This document shows, one piece after another, positions 23,490 to 31,057 of a DNA stretch of 43,770 bases (within the stretch, counting starts at the first letter, position 1; each line of letters begins with the position of its first letter). The notes under the pieces are model-generated. The model did no database searches. It was given only the letters and a program-made list of their open reading frames with translations, and had not been told where the DNA came from. The DNA comes from Ruminococcaceae bacterium UBA3751 (GTDB lineage: Bacteria > Bacillota > Clostridia > Oscillospirales > Acutalibacteraceae), in the NCBI GenBank assembly GCA_002371215.1, contig DFGL01000006.1:18970-62739 (forward strand), in the 5' to 3' direction. Position numbers and translations under genes: made by a program.

Positions 23490-24449
23490 ATGTTTCCTTT
23501 ATTAGTTGCCGCAGCAACCCTCGGCGACAAAATTGATTCCGCTTTTTACGGATTTGATATTGCGATTTATAAGATATTCGGTGCAATTCAAAACGGCTTT
23601 TTAACGCAGATAGCTAAGGCGTTTACAGCCTTCGGTGATGAGAATTTTGTTATACCTATCGCCGTTTTCGGCATAGTACTGTGTTTCTTTAAAAAGACGA
23701 GAAGATACGGTTTTGCGCTGATTTTTGCAATAGCCATTGGTACTATTGTAACAAATGTTGCCGTTAAGCCTATGGTATTGAGAATCCGCCCGTACAATAC
23801 GCTTCAAAATTCTCCTATCTGGGGAGAATACAGTAAGTGGTACCAGACTGCGGGCGCATTTTCGGAAAGCGACTATTCTTTCCCGTCAGGTCATACAACC
23901 GCCGCGTTTGAAATTGCCGTTTCTATGTTTATCTGTTTCAGAAGCAGGGCGAAAGAGCTTAAAGCAGAGGGCGAAAAAACCGTTATGGGCGGCGTTGCAT
24001 GGATTTTCCTCGTAGTTGCCGCATTAACGATGTGCTCAAGAGTTTACCTTATGGTTCATTATCCTACCGACGTTATCGGCGGTCTGCTTGTCGGTACCTG
24101 CGCGGGTATTCTCGGCGCGCTTATTTCAAAGCTCGTATGCAAGGGATTTGAAAAAACTCCGCTTGATAAAATCGACCTTGAAAAAATCAGTAAAAACGGC
24201 TTTGACAAAAAACTCGTTTCAATCCTTGTTATCGTTGCTGTTGCAGGTATGTTCTGCAATTCCTATATCCCCGCTCTCAGTGAAGGCGGCGACGCACAGC
24301 GCTGCGAATACAACGGCGAATATGATTGTCAAAACGAGGCGAGGGTAGACGACGATAAGTACTATCCGCTTGATACGGATAAGGACGGAACGGATGAATA
24401 TTACTGCAAAATCCACTGGAAGCAGTTAAACCCCGAAAAAGCTGAATAA
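23490..24449 (+). CDS. PAP2-family membrane phosphatase with C-terminal Asp-rich extension
   Basis: 319 residues; the ATG at 23490 is chosen because AGGAGGG is 5 nt upstream and the earlier ATG overlaps that site. About six membrane helices carry the three phosphatase motifs: KPMVLRIRP, FPSGHTTAA and SRVYLMVHYPTDVIGG. Family members dephosphorylate undecaprenyl pyrophosphate or other lipid phosphates, recycling the carrier used for cell-wall and EPS sugars. After a last helix (about 250-268) comes a 60-residue extracellular tail with four cysteines and a calcium-loop-like DTDKDGTDE. It is adjacent and divergent to the cps operon. Confidence 0.9.
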   Translation: MFPLLVAAATLGDKIDSAFYGFDIAIYKIFGAIQNGFLTQIAKAFTAFGDENFVIPIAVFGIVLCFFKKTRRYGFALIFAIAIGTIVTNVAVKPMVLRIRPYNTLQNSPIWGEYSKWYQTAGAFSESDYSFPSGHTTAAFEIAVSMFICFRSRAKELKAEGEKTVMGGVAWIFLVVAALTMCSRVYLMVHYPTDVIGGLLVGTCAGILGALISKLVCKGFEKTPLDKIDLEKISKNGFDKKLVSILVIVAVAGMFCNSYIPALSEGGDAQRCEYNGEYDCQNEARVDDDKYYPLDTDKDGTDEYYCKIHWKQLNPEKAE

Positions 24450-24453
24450 AGCT

Positions 24454-24499
24454 AAACGGACAGGGAAGGGGCGCCCCAAACCTGTCCGTTTATTTTTTT
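24454..24499 (+). terminator. intrinsic terminator after the PAP2 gene
   Basis: AAACGGACAGG/CCTGTCCGTTT perfect 11-bp stem (24454-24464 and 24481-24491). The 16-nt loop contains GGGGCGCCCC, and a run of T follows on the plus strand. It lies between convergent genes and may also slow minus-strand transcription from the LRR gene. Confidence 0.9.
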
Positions 24500-27400
24500 T
24501 ACTTTGTTTTTGCGGATTTTATCCTTGACCACTTGCCGTATTGATAAGCTCCGTTTATTCTTTTGTATGCGCGAATACGAACGTAATAACGCTTTTTCGC
24601 CTTCAGGTTTCTGAAGGTGTAAGCTTTTGCTTTTGCGCCAACGTTGATTGTCTGCGCTCCTGAAAAGCTCTTTTTACGGCTGATTTGAAGCTGATAGCCC
24701 GTAATCTTTTTCTGCTTTTTCCACTTAACCGTAATGCTTTTCTTTTTTCTTTTTATGCGCCTTAATTTTGCGCGGGCGATTTTTATTTTACTAACGGTGC
24801 TTTGTGACGGCTTATTATCTGCCGCACCGCCGGATTTCTGTGGCTGAGAAGAAACGATGTTAAACTTAACAGCGGCGCCGAAAATACTGTAATCGCCTTT
24901 ACCTATAACAACCGCTCTTGCGGTGCCTACGTTAACGTTGTTTGAGTATGTAACTCCATAGTCCGTTCCGTTCTTAACGGTTTTTGTACCAACGCTGACG
25001 CTAAGGCTCGGCATAATTGCTCTGCCCGTATATTTCTGGTCGGGCACAGGGGCGACTTTGAAGGTCTGATATTCAATATTATTCCTTTTTGCAAAGCGCA
25101 TAGCGGATGAATTCAGCGGGCAGATAATAACGAGATTGCTGCAGTTATCAAACGCGTTGTCCGCAATTTTTTCAACGCTGTCGCAGATAAGCGCGCTTTT
25201 CAGGTTTGTACAGTCAGCGAATGCCTCGTCCTTAATCTCATTTATGCTCTCGCCTATTACTACGGTATCAAGCGCCTGCATTCCCTTACATTCGGACTTT
25301 CCGATTTCGGTTTTTTCCTGAGCCTTTTTATAGGTTATCTTTGTAAGGTTAGTACATTTATAGAAGGTTGAATCGGGCGTCTGTTCAGCAATGTATCTTA
25401 CGCCTGTAAGGTCAATTTCCTTAAGCTTAGTACAGTTTGCAAAGGTCCTTCGCCCGAGCAGCTTAACGTTGGAGAGGTCAATGCTGCTGATATAGCTGTC
25501 GTTAAACGCGTCGTCGCCTATGTTTTGAACTCCCTGCGGTATAGTGAGCTCTTTTATCCGTGTTCCCGTAAATGAACGCGGTCCGATTGCTTTAAGGCTT
25601 TCGGGGAGCGTCAGTCTGTTATCTGCGCTGCTGAGCGGTACGTTTTCAAATGCCGCCCAGATACTCTCAACGCTGTCGGGTATATTAACGCTTGTCAGCT
25701 TTGAATTTGAAAAAGTGTAGTAAAGCGTTTTGACGTCTGCATTTTTGCTTAGAGTTACCTTTTTGAGCGACGTGCAGTTATAGAACGTTCCGTAAAGCGC
25801 TTCGCTGTTAAAGCCGTCTTTAAATTCAGCCTCTTCAATTTTTGAAGCGCTGAAGGTGTAGTTTCCGAGGCTTTCAACCGAAGCGGGAATAATAATTTTC
25901 TTAATATACTTTTCGTATGTGAAAGCGTGCTCCCGTATCGTTTTTACAGTGCTTGGTATTGAGTATTCCTCGGGCTTTTCGCTCTGATTATAGTAGTAAT
26001 AATCCTTAATGAGCTCGGTTTTATCTTTATTGAACAGAATTCCGTATTCCGAGTAATACCAAGGATTACCGTCGCCGATGTAAAAGGCTTTCGGTCTGCT
26101 GCTCTCAACGGGGTTAATCAGCTCTTCGATGTTACCGATATTTTTTCCGAAGGTAACACTTTCCATTGTCTTATGTATGTTTCCGCCGCCGAGATAGGTA
26201 ACGGAATCGGGGAACTCTATAGAGGTAAGCGGAACCCACTGAAAAGCGCAGCTTCCTATGTATTCGAGCCCGTCGTTAAGCTTCGCCTCAGTGAATTTAT
26301 CGCCCGAAAAAGCGTAGTCGCCAATGTATTTCAGTGTTTTGGGAAAGTCGTTAATTTCGGTAATGTTGCAGTACTGAAAGGCGTGGCTGCCTATGATTTC
26401 AAGCTTCGAGGGGAGGGTAACGCTGTTATATTCTCTGCCGCCTGCATGTTTTATAACCGTAACGGGCTTTGAATTGATTTCTTCGGGGAATACCAAATCG
26501 GCAGCCTCTCCGCTGTAGCCCGTAATAACGATGTGGTCGTCGTATTCGTCATATGAAAAGCCCTCGTATTCACCCGATTCTGAAACGCTGCTTTCAAGGT
26601 TCAGTTTTGTACAGCCCTGGAAGGCTGAGGTTGAATAGTCGCTTACGTTTTCAAGGTTGATTGCCTCAAGCTCAGCGTCGTTATTGAACGCGTAGTGGTC
26701 AATTTTCTTTGTGTACGGCGAAATTTCAAACGTTGTAAGCGCTCTGCAGTAAGCAAAGGCGCTCGTGCCTATTGAATTAACCTTTGTTTTGCTTATGTCA
26801 ACATATTTAAGCGCGTTGCTGTAAGCGAAGGCGCTGTTCCCGATGGTCTGAAGGGAGGGGCAGTCGCTTAAGTTCAGAAAAACAAGCTCGCAGCTTTCAA
26901 AAGCGCAGTCTCCTATTTTTTCAAGACGGGAGTTTTCTTTGAATTCAAGCTCCTTAATACCAGTTTGTGAAAAAGCAAAATTATCAATCGTTTTAACGCT
27001 TGCGGGGATAATTACCTTGTCAACGGGATTGCTCTGAAAAACAATGCTCGGGAAGGTATCAATTTTCGTATTTTCCGAAAAATCGAGCGTTCCAATCCTT
27101 GAGCAGAGAAACATCTTTCTGTCAAGGGTTGTTATTCCCGCGCCTATCGTTAAGTGGTTAACGCTTCTGTTGTAAAGCGCGTTTTCACAGATGTTAATAA
27201 CGCTGTCGGGAATAACCAATTCATCGAAATCGCCGAACGCGTAAATCAGGTATTTATAATCGGCTGTATAAATAACGCCGTCATTTACTGTAATATACGG
27301 GTTGTTTTCGTCAATAACTACGCTGTTGAGCGAAAGACAGCGCTCAAACGGTGAGTGCGAATGAGAGGCATACTCTCTCTTCATAACTCCCGCAGTCTGG

Positions 27401-28029
27401 GAATAGTAGTTTTCTGAAATATCGGTGTTCTTTCCTATTGCTACCGAGGTTATGTTTGACTTACTGAATGCAAGGTTTGCAAGGTATTTAAGGCTTTCGG
27501 GAAGCACGATGTCGGTATCGGTAAACTTTGCGTTTAAAAACGCCTGGCTCGCTATACCCTCAAGCCCTTCGGGAAAGTTTATCGCCTTTATGATGCGTCC
27601 CGCAAAGGAATTTCGGTCAATCATTTTTAAGGTTGAGGGGAGAACGTATTCCGCCTCGCCCAGAAATTGAAAGGAGTCTGAGCCGATAAACTCAATTCCC
27701 TCTGATACGACAACTTTTTTAATTTTCTCTTTATCTGTACAATTACAGAAAAGTCCGAGGCTTGAGAAGATTGCCTTAACGTTATGACCGTCAAGCGTTG
27801 AGGGGACGGTTACGGTTTCTTCTGAGCCGTAGTAATCTGAAACCCATGCGTTTGCAATGCCGTTTTCGTCTTTATATAAGCCGTATTTCCAAAGTCCGTC
27901 TTCGCTTATTACGTTGGGCTCGGTTATAACGAAGCTTTCATAACTCTCCGCAAAAGAGGTGAAAGGGAAAGCCGTAAACGCAAGTATTACAGCTAAAGCT
28001 ATGCAAATTGTTTTTTTAATGCTTTTCAT
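24499..28029 (-). CDS. secreted BspA-type leucine-rich repeat protein with C-terminal fibronectin III domain
   Basis: 1176 residues. Sec signal peptide (about 1-27, ending FTSFAES), then many LRR_5 units through about residue 1000, recognisable as IGDCAFESCE, IGSHAFQYCN, IPASVKTIDNFAFSQTGI and similar. A region with the pattern YTGRAIMPSLSV through KGDYSIFGAAVKF follows at about 1010-1070. A Fn3-like domain ends the protein, with ITVKWKKQKKITGYQLQISR and KRYYVRIRAYKR. There is no LPXTG, dockerin or membrane anchor, so retention at the surface may rest on the very basic linker near 1080-1100. Likely a surface adhesin or binding protein; partner unknown. It is co-transcribed with the ECF sigma pair upstream (gap 2 nt). 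Confidence 0.93.
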   Translation of the reverse strand: MKSIKKTICIALAVILAFTAFPFTSFAESYESFVITEPNVISEDGLWKYGLYKDENGIANAWVSDYYGSEETVTVPSTLDGHNVKAIFSSLGLFCNCTDKEKIKKVVVSEGIEFIGSDSFQFLGEAEYVLPSTLKMIDRNSFAGRIIKAINFPEGLEGIASQAFLNAKFTDTDIVLPESLKYLANLAFSKSNITSVAIGKNTDISENYYSQTAGVMKREYASHSHSPFERCLSLNSVVIDENNPYITVNDGVIYTADYKYLIYAFGDFDELVIPDSVINICENALYNRSVNHLTIGAGITTLDRKMFLCSRIGTLDFSENTKIDTFPSIVFQSNPVDKVIIPASVKTIDNFAFSQTGIKELEFKENSRLEKIGDCAFESCELVFLNLSDCPSLQTIGNSAFAYSNALKYVDISKTKVNSIGTSAFAYCRALTTFEISPYTKKIDHYAFNNDAELEAINLENVSDYSTSAFQGCTKLNLESSVSESGEYEGFSYDEYDDHIVITGYSGEAADLVFPEEINSKPVTVIKHAGGREYNSVTLPSKLEIIGSHAFQYCNITEINDFPKTLKYIGDYAFSGDKFTEAKLNDGLEYIGSCAFQWVPLTSIEFPDSVTYLGGGNIHKTMESVTFGKNIGNIEELINPVESSRPKAFYIGDGNPWYYSEYGILFNKDKTELIKDYYYYNQSEKPEEYSIPSTVKTIREHAFTYEKYIKKIIIPASVESLGNYTFSASKIEEAEFKDGFNSEALYGTFYNCTSLKKVTLSKNADVKTLYYTFSNSKLTSVNIPDSVESIWAAFENVPLSSADNRLTLPESLKAIGPRSFTGTRIKELTIPQGVQNIGDDAFNDSYISSIDLSNVKLLGRRTFANCTKLKEIDLTGVRYIAEQTPDSTFYKCTNLTKITYKKAQEKTEIGKSECKGMQALDTVVIGESINEIKDEAFADCTNLKSALICDSVEKIADNAFDNCSNLVIICPLNSSAMRFAKRNNIEYQTFKVAPVPDQKYTGRAIMPSLSVSVGTKTVKNGTDYGVTYSNNVNVGTARAVVIGKGDYSIFGAAVKFNIVSSQPQKSGGAADNKPSQSTVSKIKIARAKLRRIKRKKKSITVKWKKQKKITGYQLQISRKKSFSGAQTINVGAKAKAYTFRNLKAKKRYYVRIRAYKRINGAYQYGKWSRIKSAKTK

Positions 28030-28031
28030 TT

Positions 28032-28682
28032 TTACACCTCCTGAGTATATACAATGGAAACTGCGCAGCCCTTGTAGGAAACTATCAGTATTATCTTCTT
28101 TTCGCCGTTATCATCCTGAGTTTGAGTAGTGATTTCACAGTCGGACAGGGGGATTTCCTCCTCGCTTCCGTCACTGTGTACGGCGTAGATTTTTGTACCC
28201 TTCAGCGATATTTCCTTTTCGCTTTTAACTCGTGCATTAAATGTGCTCGGCATCGTTGCGTAAACGGAAACGACGTCGCTTTGAGTATCCGTTTTATCTG
28301 CGGCGATTCCAAGGTGGTAAGCAACGCTTTCAAAAAAGCTCTTTGCCCCCGAAGCGAGCGCGGGATTTGCGTTAAGCGTAATTACCGAAGCGGTTGAGAC
28401 GATAAGAATTATAGCGGCGGCGCGCTGAATATAAATTCTGCTGCCGTTTGTTTTTCGATGGCAGAAACGAACAATCTTGCTGTTTTCATTAAACTCGGGC
28501 ACATTGCCGCTTTCAAGCTCAATAAGCGCGTCAACGCAGTCGTCGATTAACTGAGTATCCATATTATCTTCTTTTTCAAGCTCGCCGTCAATGATATTAT
28601 TAAGAAAAGTTTTTATTTCATCGTAAAGCGAGGCTTCCGAAAGAATACTGTTTACTATTTTTTGATTGACTGTAATGTTCAT
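28032..28682 (-). CDS. anti-sigma-factor-like single-TM protein
   Basis: 216 residues. An N-terminal cytoplasmic part of about 80 residues (with LIDDCVDALIELESG), one transmembrane helix (about 84-105, IQRAAAIILIVSTASVITL) and an extracellular domain. That domain includes ASGAKSFFESVAYHLGI, typical of anti-sigma/DUF4367-type proteins, and ends in beta strands. It sits between an ECF sigma gene (3-nt gap) and its likely target gene, so it probably holds the sigma factor inactive until a surface signal arrives (inference from gene order). GGAGGG precedes the start. Confidence 0.75.
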   Translation of the reverse strand: MNITVNQKIVNSILSEASLYDEIKTFLNNIIDGELEKEDNMDTQLIDDCVDALIELESGNVPEFNENSKIVRFCHRKTNGSRIYIQRAAAIILIVSTASVITLNANPALASGAKSFFESVAYHLGIAADKTDTQSDVVSVYATMPSTFNARVKSEKEISLKGTKIYAVHSDGSEEEIPLSDCEITTQTQDDNGEKKIILIVSYKGCAVSIVYTQEV

Positions 28683-28685
28683 TTC

Positions 28686-29228
28686 TTACCCTCCTTTCGT
28701 ATATTCTTCAAGAACGGGCTCAATCAGCGAATGAATTTTTGCTCTGAGCCTTGAGGTTCGTTTTGCCGCGGCAGAAGGCTTTATTCTAAGGATTTCTGCA
28801 ATTTCCGTCAGCGGCATATTTTCAACGTATTTCATATTATAAAGGCGTTGCTCGTCCTCGCTAAGCTTTTGCAAAAGAATATCCCGTATTTCATCGTAGT
28901 CCCGCTCTGTTGCGTGAGGGTCATTTTCGGGTGCAGGGATATCTGCAATGTTATCAAGCGTTACGGTTTTCGATGTTTTTCTGATTGCTTCCTCATCTGC
29001 CTTTTTGCACATATTATCAGCTGTTCTGTACAAAAACGCCTTCGGATTATCAAATACTTCTCCCGTAAGCAGACGGCGGTAAAAAACCAAAAAAGCATTC
29101 TGAACGCAGTCGTCAGCCGCATTTTTATTCTCTTTAAGACGCGCGTAGCAATAATTTGTCAGGCGCTTCCCGTATTGCTCGTATGCAGCGGAAAGCTGTC
29201 TGTCGGCATTTTGCTTATCGGTTGGCAT
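28686..29228 (-). CDS. ECF-type RNA polymerase sigma factor
   Basis: 180 residues. Sigma region 2 is visible in YGKRLTNYCYARLKENKNAA, ADDCVQNAFLVFYRRL and NPKAFLYRTADN. Region 4 is visible in LSEDEQRLYNMKYVENMPLT, EIAEILRIKPSAAAKRTSRL. There is no region 3, as expected for the ECF class. It is first in a three-gene operon with an anti-sigma-like protein and a giant LRR protein, suggesting dedicated control of that surface protein. AGGAGG lies 7 nt before the ATG. I found no convincing sigma-A promoter upstream, compatible with autoregulation from an ECF promoter. Confidence 0.93.
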   Translation of the reverse strand: MPTDKQNADRQLSAAYEQYGKRLTNYCYARLKENKNAADDCVQNAFLVFYRRLLTGEVFDNPKAFLYRTADNMCKKADEEAIRKTSKTVTLDNIADIPAPENDPHATERDYDEIRDILLQKLSEDEQRLYNMKYVENMPLTEIAEILRIKPSAAAKRTSRLRAKIHSLIEPVLEEYTKGG

Positions 29229-29319
29229 CCGCGTTCCTCCTTTCGTTTTTTGCCTTTCATAAGGTAGTCCGCCAAAAAACAGAATATGACATTTTTTTGT
29301 ATAAAACCGTTGTCGAATT

Positions 29320-29394
29320 GAGCGGGATACCGAAATTCAATCCCCCGTAAGCGTTTGCTTAACTTAGGAATTATTTCGGTATCCCGCTCTTTTT
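29320..29394 (+). repeat. 17-bp perfect inverted repeat with T-run on the plus strand
   Basis: GAGCGGGATACCGAAAT (29320-29336) is exactly repeated in inverse at 29373-29389. The 36-nt loop holds a second small stem (TAAGC/GCTTA). TTTTT follows on the plus strand only. It lies in the 200-bp gap between the sigma operon and the acidic protein gene, both on the minus strand, so the terminator orientation matches neither. Confidence 0.85.
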
Positions 29395-29428
29395 AATGTT
29401 TGTTTAATATTCGTTTTTAAATAATATG

Positions 29429-30001
29429 TTAAACTATCATACCCTGCTCAATCCATTGCATAACTGCGGGGTAGGTTTCCTTGTATTCGTCAAGGCGGTC
29501 AGAGTTGCTGTCAACAAATGCCTGAAATTCATCAACGTCCTCAAACGCAAATGTGAAGTCCTGTTCAAATTCATAGGTTGCGGAAAAAATATAATCGAAC
29601 AAATCGTCCGCAGAAAACAGTTCAAGCAGCTTGTCCGCAGTGATTTCCGTCGTGTAATCAAGCGCGTTTTTAACCGTTGCGCCGCTGTCCTCCTCGCAGA
29701 AAATGTCCGGGGTGTTCTCGCAATAGTCAAGAATATCGTCAAGGCTGTAGCCCGCCGCTTCGAGGCTGCTGATAACGTCCTCATAATCGGTTTCGTTAAC
29801 CTCATCGTAAAGGCGGTAAACGAATTCGCCTATGATATTCTGAATTGCAAAGGCTTTGAAAACGCTGTCGATTTCGTGGCCTTCCTCGTCCGTGACGACA
29901 AAGCCCTCCTCTTCAAAGTTTTCCCAGAAAAGCTCGTAAAGGCAAACCTGATTTTCTTTTTCTTCAAATATAGTTTCGTGAATATAATCGGATAAATTCA
30001 T
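29429..30001 (-). CDS. uncharacterised strongly acidic cytoplasmic protein
   Basis: 190 residues, rich in Asp and Glu, with no signal peptide or membrane helix. Typical stretches are ETIFEEKENQVCLYELFWEN, NETDYEDVISSLEAAGYSLD and FTFAFEDVDEFQAFVDSNSD. I recognise no family. It is supported as a gene by GGAGGAG 5 nt before the ATG and by a promoter at 30040-30068. An antisense frame of nearly equal length exists but reads as a shadow. It is divergent from the epimerase-like gene. Confidence 0.75.
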   Translation of the reverse strand: MNLSDYIHETIFEEKENQVCLYELFWENFEEEGFVVTDEEGHEIDSVFKAFAIQNIIGEFVYRLYDEVNETDYEDVISSLEAAGYSLDDILDYCENTPDIFCEEDSGATVKNALDYTTEITADKLLELFSADDLFDYIFSATYEFEQDFTFAFEDVDEFQAFVDSNSDRLDEYKETYPAVMQWIEQGMIV

Positions 30002-30039
30002 TTTTCTCCTCCGGAAGAATAGTGTATCGCTTTTTATAT

Positions 30040-30068
30040 ATTGTATACCATATTATCCTATATTTCAA
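30040..30068 (-). promoter_or_regulatory. sigma-A promoter of the acidic protein gene
   Basis: On the minus strand: -35 TTGAAA (30063-30068), 17-bp spacer, -10 TACAAT (30040-30045). Its -35 lies 2 bp from the -35 of the divergent epimerase promoter. Confidence 0.7.
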
Positions 30069-30070
30069 TA

Positions 30071-30099
30071 TTGCATTGCATACAATTTTAGTTTATAAT
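30071..30099 (+). promoter_or_regulatory. sigma-A promoter of the epimerase-like gene
   Basis: -35 TTGCAT (30071-30076), 17-bp spacer, -10 TATAAT (30094-30099). The start near 30106 gives a very short leader, just long enough for GAGGTG. Confidence 0.8.
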
Positions 30100-30118
30100 T
30101 TATTTTGAGGTGAACTAT

Positions 30119-30994
30119 ATGAGTTTTTCCATTGGAACAAGTGAAATTGAGGTTCTTACAAAGCTTGACGGCGCAAGTCTTTGCTCCTTAAAAAAAGACG
30201 GAGTTGAGTATCTCTGGCAGGGCGATGAAGAGCATTGGGCGGGACAGGCGCCCGTCTGCTTCCCGATAGTAGGCGTTTTGCCCGACGGTGAAGCGTACGC
30301 CTTCGGCAAAAAATGCACTATGAAGCGCCACGGAATAGCGAGAATATCCCCGTTTGAAGTAATTGAAAAAAGCGGCGAAAGAGTGGCGTTTTGTCAACGC
30401 AGCAGCGAGGAAACAAGAAAGGCGTTTCCGTTTGATTATGAGCTTGTAATTTCCTATAGCGTTGAGGGCAGTACGGTTATCTGTGAATATACTGTTCTCA
30501 ATACGGGAAAAGAGAAGCTTCCGTTCGTTATCGGCGGTCACCCCGCGTTTAACTGTCCGCTTTCAGAAGGGGAGAGCTTTGAGAATTACAAGGTCGTATT
30601 TGATAAAAAGATGACTAAAGCCGTTCTTCGTCCCGACCATATAACGGGGCTTGTTGACCCGAAAAAACGCTATCCCGCTCTTGATAACAGCGATACTATT
30701 GAGCTCGTTCACGAGCTTTTTGAAGAAAACGACGCTATGGTTTTTGACGGTGTTGAGTCAAAGAGTGCAACGCTTATCGGTCCGTCCGGAAAGGGCGTAA
30801 AACTTGAGTACGGCGACTTTGATAATCTTCTTATCTGGTCAGCCTGCAACAGTGCTGATTTTGTAGCGCTTGAGCCGTGGTGCGGCATTTCCCACTGTCT
30901 TGATGAGGATAAAACGTTTGAAAACAAGCGGGGAATGACAATTCTGAAACCCGGTGAAAGCAAAACATTTAAATATATGATTACATTGATTTAA
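30119..30994 (+). CDS. aldose 1-epimerase (galactose mutarotase-like) family protein
   Basis: 291 residues from the ATG at 30119; GAGGTG at 30107-30112 serves as ribosome binding site, so the GTG at 30110 inside it is not the start. The protein matches the LacX/YeaD-like branch: WAGQAPVCFPIVGVLPDGEA, CTMKRHGIARISPFEV, FVIGGHPAFNCPL with the catalytic His, and VALEPWCGISHCLDEDKTFE with the carboxylate. It should interconvert alpha and beta anomers of a hexose or hexose phosphate in the cytoplasm. Its promoter shares TTGCATTGC with that of glgP. Confidence 0.9.
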   Translation: MSFSIGTSEIEVLTKLDGASLCSLKKDGVEYLWQGDEEHWAGQAPVCFPIVGVLPDGEAYAFGKKCTMKRHGIARISPFEVIEKSGERVAFCQRSSEETRKAFPFDYELVISYSVEGSTVICEYTVLNTGKEKLPFVIGGHPAFNCPLSEGESFENYKVVFDKKMTKAVLRPDHITGLVDPKKRYPALDNSDTIELVHELFEENDAMVFDGVESKSATLIGPSGKGVKLEYGDFDNLLIWSACNSADFVALEPWCGISHCLDEDKTFENKRGMTILKPGESKTFKYMITLI

Positions 30995-31007
30995 CAATCT
31001 GTTAAAT
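30989..31007 (+). promoter_or_regulatory. inverted repeat upstream of the Fn3 lipoprotein gene
   Basis: ATTTAAC-AATCT-GTTAAAT, perfect 7-bp arms around 5 bp, overlapping the epimerase stop. It lies about 10 bp before a -10-like TATACT (31017-31022). It has no T-run, so an operator is more likely than a terminator. Confidence 0.45.
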
Positions 31008-31057
31008 TATTTGGTGTATACTTTGCAAACATTATGATAGAAAAAGGAAGTAATATT

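Noticed and set aside
29426..29995. 189-residue plus-strand reading frame, almost exactly antisense to the acidic protein gene
   Set aside because: It has no ribosome binding site or promoter in its direction. The opposite strand has both, with a sensible acidic soluble protein.
30990..31006. Rex redox-repressor site upstream of the Fn3 lipoprotein
   Set aside because: The half-sites are arranged TTTAAC-N5-GTTAAA, not the TTGTTAA-N4-TTAACAA order expected for Rex.
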